Assembly (NCBI RefSeq): GCF_026676115.1
Contig: NZ_JAPONB010000007.1
Location: 62,001 to 126,000 of the forward strand
Source: Salinimicrobium sp. TH3
GTDB taxonomy: Bacteria; Bacteroidota; Bacteroidia; Flavobacteriales; Flavobacteriaceae
Direction: 5' to 3'
DNA: 64,000 nt
Part shown: piece after piece, positions 17,701 to 23,914 of the stretch
How the letters are laid out: every line of letters begins with the position of its first letter
Numbering within the stretch: position 1 is the stretch's first letter
The notes under the pieces: model-generated
What the model saw: the letters and a program-made list of their open reading frames with translations, nothing else
The model's database searches: none
Told to the model about the DNA's origin: nothing
Made by a program: the position numbers and the translations under genes

Positions 17701-18149
17701 TCAAGATTCACATAATCCTTATCGGCAGAAAGTTCACGGTCATAGGCAGATGCCGTGACCTTTAATTCGGTATTGTTTTTAAAACGTTTAGCTGTTTCCT
17801 TAACGGTGGCAAATGCTTCGGGCAGGATCTCGTTGAGAACACCTTCAGAAATCTCATAAGACTTCTCTTTTAATGCGTCAACTTCGGCGTAAATGTCTTC
17901 TTTTCGGGTAATATCTTCAGATGCATCGGCTTCGGCATTTAGACTCGTGATCTGTTCATTCACCTCCTTAAGCGCATCTTCAATCCTGGTCTTGAAAGCC
18001 GTGGTCTTAGCGCGGAGTTCATCCAGGCTAAGAGCTTCATATTCTTTTTCGAGAGCGAGGATCTGGTTGACTATAGGCTGAATCTCCTTAATGTCTTTCT
18101 TAGACTTGTCGCCGACAAAAACTTTCAATACGGTATCTAAAAAACTCAT
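14790..18149 (-). CDS. secA: Preprotein translocase ATPase subunit SecA
   Basis: 1119 aa, the long Bacteroidetes form (E. coli SecA is about 900 aa). It drives post-translational export through SecYEG. Walker A QTGEGKT is at residues 193-199, the DEVDSVLVDDARTPLIISGP DEAD-type and linker segment at about 295-315, and the MAGRGTDIKL and RRVDRQLRGRAGRQGDPG helicase motifs in the second nucleotide-binding domain. The extra length comes from insertions within the first half and a charged tail. The usual C-terminal zinc-binding Cys motif is absent, as in other Bacteroidetes; the tail ends KGDWVLVDD. It is alone on the minus strand, with a promoter box and the terminator of the upstream gene directly before it. 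Confidence 0.98.
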   Translation of the reverse strand: MSFLDTVLKVFVGDKSKKDIKEIQPIVNQILALEKEYEALSLDELRAKTTAFKTRIEDALKEVNEQITSLNAEADASEDITRKEDIYAEVDALKEKSYEISEGVLNEILPEAFATVKETAKRFKNNTELKVTASAYDRELSADKDYVNLEGDHAIWKNSWDAAGKPITWDMVHYDVQLIGGVAMHQGKIAEMQTGEGKTLVATLPMYLNGLTGNGVHLVTVNDYLAKRDSAWMAPIFQFHGLTVDCIDYHRPNSASRRKAYNADITYGTNNEFGFDYLRDNMSHSPDDLVQRPHNYAIVDEVDSVLVDDARTPLIISGPIPKGDVHEFDQLKPAIANIVEVQRKYLTGVLAEAKKLIASGNTEEGGLQLLRVYRGLPKNKALIKYLSEEGVKALLQKTENKYMADNNREMPTVDAELYFVIEEKNNQIDLTDKGIEFLSGKDDPDFFVMPEIGMEIAKIEKEGLAKEEEAEKKEDLFRDYSVKSERIHTMRQLLKAYTLFEKDTEYVVMDNKVKIVDEQTGRIMEGRRYSDGLHQAIEAKENVKIEDATQTFATVTLQNYFRMYSKLSGMTGTAVTEAGELWEIYKLDVVEIPTNRPIARKDKEDLVYKTKREKYNAVIDHVTELSKAGRPVLIGTTSVEISELLSRMLKLRNVPHNVLNAKLHKKEADIVAEAGNSGVVTIATNMAGRGTDIKLSKEVKEAGGLAIVGTERHDSRRVDRQLRGRAGRQGDPGSSQFYVSLEDNLMRLFGSEKIAKLMDRMGLEEGEVIQHSMISKSIERAQKKVEENNFGVRKRLLEYDDVMNAQREVVYKRRYHALFGDRLRVDISNMIYDTAEGIAETNKLASDFKNFEFELIRYFSMSSPVTKEEFDKMDFQKIARTVYKAAYEHYLEKMKRNAEAAYPVIKQVWEDKGNSFERIAVPFTDGTKTLQVVTNLEKAYESEGKQLITDFEKNISLAIIDDAWKTHLRKMDELKQSVQLAVHEQKDPLLIYKFEAFELFKVMLDMVNKDVISFLFKGELPAPNPAQIKEARQTRKKEAVETSKEEIPNMDERAAQSRAAGQTQQRRPQVTETITRERPKIGRNDKVTIKNVMTGENKSMKFKQAIPLLDKGDWVLVDD

Positions 18150-18173
18150 ATGTTTTTGTGGTATTTAATATGT

Positions 18174-18200
18174 CAAAGTTAAGCAAAAAAAAAGCCTCAA
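18174..18200 (-). promoter_or_regulatory. secA promoter candidate
   Basis: On the minus strand TAACTTTG (18174-18181) is a perfect match to the Bacteroidetes -7 box TAnnTTTG, 24 bp before the secA ATG. A TTG at 18198-18200, 16 bp further upstream, could be the -33 element; it lies inside the hairpin that terminates the preceding gene. Confidence 0.55.
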
Positions 18201-18216
18201 TTCTGAGACTTTTTTC
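18183..18216 (-). terminator. Terminator between DUF2795 gene and secA
   Basis: The hairpin GTCTCA-gaat-TGAGGC (one mismatch) is followed on the minus strand by nine T. It lies 22 bp after the stop of the DUF2795 gene and overlaps the secA promoter region. Confidence 0.7.
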
Positions 18217-18237
18217 TGCTGTTATTTAAGTGTGCTT

Positions 18238-18459
18238 TTAATATTCATCTTCATTCCAGAGGTAGTCCTCATCTGTAGGATAATCGGGCCAGATTTCCTC
18301 TATTGAATCATAGGAATCTCCCTCATCTTCAATAGCCTGCAGGTTTTCGACAACCTCCAGGGGCGCACCCGTCCTGATGGCGTAATCAATTAACTCATCT
18401 TTTGTGGCGGGCCATGGCGCATCACTAAGGTAGGATGCTAATTCTAATGTCCAATACAT
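18238..18459 (-). CDS. DUF2795 domain-containing protein
   Basis: 73 aa, acidic, soluble. The MYWTLELASYLSDAPWPATKDELIDYAIRTGAP N-terminal half is the DUF2795 fold, a small helical domain widespread in bacteria, and NLQAIEDEGDSYDSIEEIWPDYP is the typical tail. The function is unknown. A dedicated terminator follows, so it is probably transcribed alone or with the upstream adenosyltransferase gene about 160 bp away. Confidence 0.92.
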   Translation of the reverse strand: MYWTLELASYLSDAPWPATKDELIDYAIRTGAPLEVVENLQAIEDEGDSYDSIEEIWPDYPTDEDYLWNEDEY

Positions 18460-18616
18460 TGGTTAATCGGTTTTAATTTTTGCAAAAATAATTTTTTTGA
18501 CGAGATAGTCAAGAAAAAAATCATCTTTTTATCACTAATTTTAAGAACGTATCTCTTCCACTGTAATTCCTTATAAAATAGAGGTCTTAAGTAAAAAATC
18601 TGCAGAATCCGGGATT

Positions 18617-19192
18617 TTAAGATTCCTTCTGGGGAATCCATTGGATTTCCTCTGCCTGTAGATCATGAGACAACTTTCGTGCCAGCACAAAAAGGTAGTC
18701 ACTTAGACGGTTAAGGTACTGCAGCACCTGCTCCTCAAACGGTTCAATTTCATATAGGGCAGTGGCTAAACGTTCGGCGCGGCGGCATACACAGCGGGCT
18801 ACGTGACAAACTGACACGGTTTGATGTCCTCCCGGAAGTACAAAATGTGTCATAGGCGGTAGAGCTTCATTCATTCTGTCCATTTCCTGCTCCAGTAATT
18901 CTATATCCTTTTGCGAGATCAATGGGATATCCAGGCGCTTTTTACCACTTTTAAGCACTGCCTTTTCAGGATCGGTAGCAAGTGTAGAACCTATGGTGAA
19001 CAGCCGGTCCTGGATCTTTAGGATGATCTCCTTGCTGTGCTCATCTACCTGCTGGTCACGCAGGAGCCCCAGGTTAGAATTTAGCTCGTCTACTGTGCCG
19101 TAACTTTCAATGCGAATATGATGTTTGGAAACCCGGGTGCCGCCAAAAAGAGCAGTAGTGCCTTTGTCCCCTGTTTTTGTGTAAATCTTCAT
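18617..19192 (-). CDS. Cob(I)yrinic acid a,c-diamide adenosyltransferase (PduO type)
   Basis: 191 aa. It transfers the adenosyl group of ATP to cob(I)alamin. The N-terminal TKTGDKGTTALFGGTRVSKH ATP-binding motif (about 4-24), the ESYGTVDELNS segment (about 29-39) and the C-terminal CRRAERL plus LNRLSDYLFVLAR helices (about 130-176) are the PduO-type signature. The length is normal. No cobalamin biosynthesis genes or B12 riboswitch were seen around it, so it probably serves salvage of imported corrinoids. Confidence 0.95.
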   Translation of the reverse strand: MKIYTKTGDKGTTALFGGTRVSKHHIRIESYGTVDELNSNLGLLRDQQVDEHSKEIILKIQDRLFTIGSTLATDPEKAVLKSGKKRLDIPLISQKDIELLEQEMDRMNEALPPMTHFVLPGGHQTVSVCHVARCVCRRAERLATALYEIEPFEEQVLQYLNRLSDYLFVLARKLSHDLQAEEIQWIPQKES

Positions 19193-19452
19193 GTTTTCAA
19201 TTTTAATACTTCTTCTGTGAAAGGGTGCCTAAAGTAGGAAAATTTGAAGTGTTTTTGAAACCGAAAGCTAACAGGTGTTTTAGAAAAATATAAAAGTCCT
19301 TAATGAAGAGAACATACATCCGGAGATGTGGGAAGATCTTATTTCTGAAGCATCTCCTTAACACCTCTTAAAAAAGACCTTTTTGAGGGGAATTTTCAGA
19401 AATGTCTTGTGAAGGAACAGGAAATTATTTTTAATAATACTCAGGCTGAAGG

Positions 19453-19650
19453 CTAATCTCCAATGTTCATTTCGGGCGTACTGTTCCCATTCTTTCTTCT
19501 GAATTTCCCGCGGATCTTTTCGCTTAGCGAACGGCGCCATTCGAGTTCCTTTTTCCTTCTTTTTATGCTTCTTATCCAAAGGAAAAAGGCGACACAGATA
19601 CATGCCAGGGCCAGGTACAGAAATATCTCGTTCAACAAAAACTCTTCCAT
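19453..19650 (-). CDS. Small single-pass membrane protein
   Basis: 65 aa. One hydrophobic helix IFLYLALACICVAFFLWI (about 9-26) is followed by a strongly basic tail RSIKRRKKELEWRRSLSEKIRGKFRRK and a short polar end. No family was recognised. The arrangement (acidic start, FFLW at the helix end, Arg/Lys tail) closely resembles the 50-aa protein encoded just upstream at 19734-19886, so the two may be paralogues. Coding status is supported by the sensible hydropathy layout, not by a known domain. Confidence 0.5.
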   Translation of the reverse strand: MEEFLLNEIFLYLALACICVAFFLWIRSIKRRKKELEWRRSLSEKIRGKFRRKNGNSTPEMNIGD

Positions 19651-19733
19651 GGCATATGGATTTTATATAGTTAATTTACAGAAAATTCCTGATAAACCGA
19701 AACTTATATCCTGTTAAAACTCTATAATAAACT

Positions 19734-19886
19734 TTACTTTTTCTTCCTTTTTCTTTCGAGATATCGCTTTCTAAAGCTTTCGTTTTGCCGGTTCCTCTTG
19801 GTTTGATTTCGGGTCCAGAGAAAAAAGGCAAGGAAAACCACAATAAGGATGATATATTTTAGAGTGTCGCTGTCGAAAAAAGACAT
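19734..19886 (-). CDS. Small single-pass membrane protein, 50 aa
   Basis: ATG at 19886 to TAA at 19734 encodes MSFFDSDTLKYIILIVVFLA, then FFLWTRNQTKRNRQN and a basic KRYLERKRKKK end. It has one transmembrane helix (about 9-24) and a cytosolic Arg/Lys tail. It shares the FFLW helix end and basic tail with the 65-aa gene downstream on the same strand. It is short, so coding status is moderately certain; such proteins often assist membrane complexes, but nothing specific is known here. Confidence 0.5.
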   Translation of the reverse strand: MSFFDSDTLKYIILIVVFLAFFLWTRNQTKRNRQNESFRKRYLERKRKKK

Positions 19887-20333
19887 TTTGAAGGTAGATT
19901 TTAGAAGTTAGAATTTTGAAGGGGGTGTTGCATGTTGCCTGTTGCCCGTTGCCTGTTGCTTGTTGCCTGTTGCACGTTACCGGTTGTCTGTTGCACGTTG
20001 CCTGTTGCCGGATCGAGGTTCGGGTTTTACAAACTAACCTCGATTTCATAACCACTTATCACTGCTGCTAAAAGGAGTTGCAAAAAGGACCTTTTTTGGA
20101 GGTGCTTCGCAGTTAACTTTTGGCTTTTACCCTGCCTCAATTACAGTTTACACTATATAAGCTACAATATACATCATACATCAAAAACTGTCAACTAACC
20201 CCTGCGCACTGCCTACTGAACAAGAAAGTTGCCTGTTTCGCGTTTTTACTATTAGAATCTAAAAATATAAATTTTCTACTGAGCTGATACTAGTTCACTT
20301 CGAATTTCATACCTGATCTTGTACTTCGTCCCG
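19887..20333. repeat. GTTGCC-type short repeats, no gene
   Basis: About 447 bp without a convincing gene. From about 19928 to 20010 there are about eleven consecutive GTTGCCT / GTTGCAC / GTTGCCG units, the inverse complement of the GCAAC units near 640, 4360, 5870 and 29340. An aactaacccctgcgcactgcctactgaa unit at about 20192-20219 matches those at 200, 422 and 21826. Confidence 0.8.
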
Positions 20334-21041
20334 CTAACTTTGTACTTCCAAATTCACTTCCTTCTTTTCGTCGCTTTCGATCATTCCGTCGCGTAGGCGT
20401 ATGATGCGATGTGCATGTCGTGCAATGTCTTCTTCGTGGGTTACCAGGATCACTGTATTTCCAGACCTGTGAATCTCATCAAAGAGGTTCATGATCTCCA
20501 GGGAAGTTTTTGAATCCAGGTTTCCTGTGGGCTCATCGGCAAGGATGATGGATGGGTTATTGACCAGAGCCCTACCTACAGCAACCCTTTGTCGCTGCCC
20601 TCCCGAAAGCTGATTAGGTTTATGATCCATCCTGTCGGCCAGGCCAACATCGGCCAGTACTTTCTCGGCACGTTCCTTCCGCTGACTTTTTGAAGCACCC
20701 GCATAGATCATGGGAAGAGCTACGTTTTCAAGAGCGGTGGTGCGGGGGAGGAGGTTAAAGGTTTGAAAGACAAAGCCAATTTCCTTGTTGCGAATCTCTG
20801 CCAGCTCATCGTCTGTCATTTTACTCACATCTTTCCCGTTAAGTATATACTGCCCGGAGGTGGGAGTATCCAGACATCCTAAAAGGTTCATTAAAGTAGA
20901 CTTTCCTGAACCCGAAGGTCCCATAAAGGCAACATATTCCCCTTTTTCAATCTCAAGGTCAATACCTTTTAAAACTTTTACTACTTCCTGCCCCAGGTTA
21001 AAATCCCGGGTAATCTGCCTGATCTTAATGACGCTGCTCAT
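20334..21041 (-). CDS. ABC transporter ATP-binding protein (LolD/MacB type)
   Basis: 235 aa, a stand-alone ATPase. Walker A GPSGSGKS is at residues 41-48, the Q-loop at about 93, the ABC signature [15 protein letters not shown] at 145-159 and Walker B with catalytic Glu IILADEPTG at 165-173. The [15 protein letters not shown] stretch is characteristic of the LolD/MacB/FtsE-like family, which works with FtsX-type permeases in lipoprotein release or efflux. No permease gene is adjacent, so the partner is elsewhere. The ATG at 21041 gives a normal N terminus. Confidence 0.92.
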   Translation of the reverse strand: MSSVIKIRQITRDFNLGQEVVKVLKGIDLEIEKGEYVAFMGPSGSGKSTLMNLLGCLDTPTSGQYILNGKDVSKMTDDELAEIRNKEIGFVFQTFNLLPRTTALENVALPMIYAGASKSQRKERAEKVLADVGLADRMDHKPNQLSGGQRQRVAVGRALVNNPSIILADEPTGNLDSKTSLEIMNLFDEIHRSGNTVILVTHEEDIARHAHRIIRLRDGMIESDEKKEVNLEVQS

Positions 21042-21859
21042 AGACTAATGTGAATTCAAATTGTTAGACGCAAGATAAAGGAATATGTTACAAGTTCTCT
21101 TGCCGGGGAATTTTGATCCTTTGGAAATTCTATATTCCGGGACTTTCAGAAAATAGCCAAAGAGTTAAAGGCTAAAAGCTCTTTCAGGAAAAATGTCATT
21201 CCGGCGATAGGAGGAATCTCATTTGTAGACGAGAGATTCTTCGCTCCGCTAAAGCTTCGCTCTGAATGACAGGGATTCCAAGTTAGCGCTTCCTTTTCCC
21301 CTCCCTAAAGGGTGGGAAGCGCAGAGGGTTTGGAGATTATCCTAAAAACCAACAGCAAATGGCTAACAGCTGTTTTAAGTAAAATGTCATTCCGACGTTA
21401 GGAGGAATCTCATTTGTAGACGAGAGATTCTTCGCTCCGTAAAACTTTGGCTTTGAATGATAGAGATTCAAAGTTAGTGCTTCCTTTTCCCCTCCCTAAA
21501 GGGTGGGAAGCGCTGATATCCTTTAAAACAGCTAAAAGCCAAAAGTTGTTTTATGGAAAATGTCATTCCGACGCCAGGAGGAATCTCATGTGGAAACAAA
21601 AGATTCTTTGCTCTGCAAAAGTTTAGATTTGAATGATAGTGGAGACAAAATTGTGCTTCCTTTTTCCCTCCCTAAAGGGAGGAAAGCACTGATATCCTTT
21701 TAAAATAGCTAAAAGTAAAAAGTTGTTTTATGGAAAATGTGATTCCGACGATAGGAGGAATCTCATTTGTAGACGCGAGATTCTTCGCTTCGCAAAAGCT
21801 TCGCTCTGAATTACAATGTGGTCAACTGCCAACTAAACACCTGCGCACTGCCTACTAAC
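21042..21859. repeat. Array of family B palindromes and GCGCTTCC hairpins
   Basis: No gene is seen. Four family B palindromes (TGTCATTCCGACG...GAATCTC...GAGATTC...GAATGACA) lie at about 21194-21271, 21385-21462, 21561-21638 and 21738-21815, spaced 176-191 bp. Between them a GCGCTTCCTTTTCCCCTCCC...GGGAAGCGC hairpin recurs (about 21285, 21477, 21655), followed by gctaaaagccaaaagttgtttta units. The whole is a composite tandem repeat of about 180 bp whose copies decay left to right. A ctgcgcactgcctacta unit ends the array. Confidence 0.88.
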
Positions 21860-22819
21860 TCACACTCTTATCACAAAATGCTCTTTCTCCTGTTCTCTCC
21901 TGAAAAAGACCAGTCCCCATTGAAAAGTGTCAATAGTTACCCTAACTTCTGAATGCTGCTTAATTATTTCCCAGGCTTCTTCCATTCCTTTAGACCAGTG
22001 GATATCGTCAAAGATCATGACGCTGTCATTGTGGACAGTGGGAAGTAGCTTTTCAAAATATGCTAAAGTGGCTTCTTTTTGGTGATTGCCGTCGATGAAG
22101 AGTAGTGAGTATTTAGTATTGAGTATTGAAATTGGAGTTGAGGGTTGTGGGCTGTCGGTTGTCGGTTGTTTTTTTTTGGAATTAGGAATTTGGAATTTAG
22201 AATTTCTGTTCGTCACGGATTGAAAATCCGCGCCATAGGCTAATCTGTTATCAGTTGTCAGTTGAGAGTTTGGTCTCACCACTGACCACTGACCACTGTC
22301 CACTAAAAATTTCTCAAATCTGTCAATCTTAAGCTCAATATCTTTAAATTCAAAAGTTTTGAATTTCTCCCTTGCTACCGCCGCTGTCTCAGGGCAACCT
22401 TCAAGAGTAGTGATCCTTATAGCATTTCCCGCTGCCATAGCAGCTGTTCCCAACCCAAGAGAAGTCCCGAGTTCCAGAGCATTATCTACTTCTAAATATC
22501 GTACCAGCCGATTTAATAGTCGGGCGCGTTTGGGGGATATGCCTGCAATTTTTGCCATTTTTGACACCTCCCTTTTATCAGATTTAAAAACCCTGCTTTT
22601 GGCACCAAAGTCTTTAACCTTAATAGTCCTTTTATCTTTTAACAGAGATTTTCGGTATTGCTTTAGAATTGAGTAAGAGGGATGTTTCTTCCGGTCATAG
22701 AAGCATTTAGTTACCAGGTTGTAAACAAAAGGTGAATGCACCCCATGCTGATTGCTGGAGCGGAGGAGGAATTTTATGTAGGCGAGAAAAGTGAACAATT
22801 GGCAATTAACAATTAACAA
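21860..22819 (-). CDS. Class I SAM methyltransferase with in-frame repeat insertion
   Basis: 319 aa. The O-methyltransferase-like Rossmann fold shows as NALELGTSLGLGTAAMA (about 113-129) for SAM binding, then ITTLEGCPE, and after a break LLFIDGNHQKEATLAYFEKLL and MIFDDIHWSKGMEEAW. A low-complexity segment of about 65 residues (172-236, VDSGQWSVV...NTKYS) interrupts the domain between FEKFL and LLFIDGNH. It is encoded by intergenic-type repeat DNA (ccactgaccactg, tgtcggttgtcgg, gaatttggaattt units). No ATG is near; the frame opens with TTG at 22819, itself inside a caattaacaattaac repeat, and TTG at 22798 is an alternative start. The substrate is unknown. Confidence 0.82.
   Translation of the reverse strand: MLIVNCQLFTFLAYIKFLLRSSNQHGVHSPFVYNLVTKCFYDRKKHPSYSILKQYRKSLLKDKRTIKVKDFGAKSRVFKSDKREVSKMAKIAGISPKRARLLNRLVRYLEVDNALELGTSLGLGTAAMAAGNAIRITTLEGCPETAAVAREKFKTFEFKDIELKIDRFEKFLVDSGQWSVVRPNSQLTTDNRLAYGADFQSVTNRNSKFQIPNSKKKQPTTDSPQPSTPISILNTKYSLLFIDGNHQKEATLAYFEKLLPTVHNDSVMIFDDIHWSKGMEEAWEIIKQHSEVRVTIDTFQWGLVFFRREQEKEHFVIRV
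22112..22306 (-). repeat. Repeat DNA captured inside the methyltransferase gene
   Basis: This block of about 195 bp contains tandem ccactgaccactgaccactg, ggctgtcggttgtcggttg, gaattaggaatttggaattt and ggattgaaaatccgcgcc units, all of intergenic type, but it keeps the reading frame open through the gene on the minus strand. It inserts about 65 residues into an otherwise compact fold. Confidence 0.85.
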
Positions 22820-22949
22820 TAATCAATAGGGCAATGATTCGAAATCGGATTTAGACGGTCATTTCATTCTCTGTCTTGACGGCAAATGTAAGGCAAACAA
22901 TGCCTGTTCCAGGATTAAGTGTTCGGAAATCGGGCAAAATCTATTGCTT

Positions 22950-23024
22950 TAAGGGTAAAAAAACTGCCGAAAGGGTTAGGCAATCGATCACCCCTTTCGG
23001 CGGCTTGGAGCCCCGAAAGCGGGT
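22950..23024. repeat. REP-like hairpin left of second transposase
   Basis: A GCCGAAAGGG / CCCTTTCGGC perfect 10-bp stem with a loop of about 15 nt (gttaggcaatcgatcac) is followed by ggcttggagccccgaaagcgggtttaaaac. Closely related copies lie to the right of the transposase gene at 23668-23912. Confidence 0.85.
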
Positions 23025-23615
23025 TTAAAACAAATCCCTCTTCTCATTTCTCTCATGGTAAGCTTTAAAATTTTCTATGTCGCCAAACATTTGAATAACT
23101 TCTTTCCGCTTTAAAATAGTTGGACTTTTGGATATAATAACATTATAGGAGGACCAGGGATATTCTCTAATTCTTTGAACAACCTTATGATGCACGGGAT
23201 TATTATGGATGTAAAAAATTACTTGTTTAAAATATTCTTCAGACGTGATCCTTTTTCTTTCAAATGGCTTTTCCATCAGACTTCCAGTTCTGCCATAATT
23301 TTTGTTTATGGCCTGAGCATATGCATTAAATAAATGACCGAGCTGTCTGGAGGCATCTGGTTTCTTTGGTTCTTTACCCGGAGAGAATAAATAGTCCTCC
23401 TTCTTAATTTCATCGTCAGTTTTGAGATAAATAAGTACATGAAAATGATTCTGCATTAGGCACCAGGCAAAGGTATCCGCTATTGGAGGAATATACTTTT
23501 TATAGAGTCGTAGAAAATGTTGGTAATTCTCATCTTCAAAAAAGATCTTAGAACCGTTGTTCCCACGGTTGTAGATGTGGTAGAAGTTTCCCGGTTCTAT
23601 AGGTTCGATCTGCAA
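23025..23615 (-). CDS. Y1 transposase, REP-associated tyrosine transposase type
   Basis: 196 aa, HUH-type single-strand transposase. It has the family N terminus PGNFYHIYNRGNNG (about 8-21), the metal-binding motif HFH at 57-59 (LMQNHFHVLI), and the catalytic tyrosine Y135 in VIFYIHNNPVHH. The FxRKRITSEEYF segment precedes the helix. It differs in subfamily from the IS200-like enzyme at 9.8 kb. It is intact, with no TnpB, and is bordered on both sides by copies of a distinctive CCGCTGAAAGGG hairpin, the hallmark of a RAYT with its cognate REP sequences. Confidence 0.93.
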   Translation of the reverse strand: MQIEPIEPGNFYHIYNRGNNGSKIFFEDENYQHFLRLYKKYIPPIADTFAWCLMQNHFHVLIYLKTDDEIKKEDYLFSPGKEPKKPDASRQLGHLFNAYAQAINKNYGRTGSLMEKPFERKRITSEEYFKQVIFYIHNNPVHHKVVQRIREYPWSSYNVIISKSPTILKRKEVIQMFGDIENFKAYHERNEKRDLF

Positions 23616-23659
23616 TTTTTTAATTTTGAGGAAAGAAATTAAAGATAAAAATTATTAAA

Positions 23660-23914
23660 CTAACCACTTTCAGGGTAAAAAAACCGCTGAAAGGGTTGGC
23701 AATCGGTCACCCCTTTCCACGGCTTGTTCTGCAATCTTTCTACGGCTCCAAATCCGGAAAGAAGATGGCCGGCAAAACAACCTCTTCCGGGGTTTAAAAC
23801 CGTTTTAAAGGTTGGGTGTCTGTGGTAACCACCCCTTTCCGCGGCTTAGGGCCCGGAAAGCGGGTAGAAATCGACAACCTCTTCCAGCTTTAAAAAACCG
23901 CTGAAAGGATTTTC
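23660..23914. repeat. REP-like hairpin cluster right of second transposase
   Basis: Related units occur at about 23668-23735 (aaaccgctgaaagggttggcaatcgg...cccctttccacggctt) and 23810-23870 (aaaccgttttaaaggttggg...cacccctttccgcggctt), with a terminal half unit at about 23890-23910 (ttaaaaaaccgctgaaagg). cggaaagcgggt and tccggaaag sub-units are interspersed. The cluster runs to the stop codon of the ABC-F gene. Confidence 0.85.

Noticed and set aside
14838-18081. Plus-strand frames opposite secA
   Set aside because: secA is a complete, conserved gene on the minus strand; the antisense frames have no recognisable domains.
19358-20055. Overlapping frames at 19358-19603 and 19771-20055
   Set aside because: They run in other frames across the two small membrane protein genes and, in the second case, into GTTGCC repeats; hydropathy supports the chosen frames instead.
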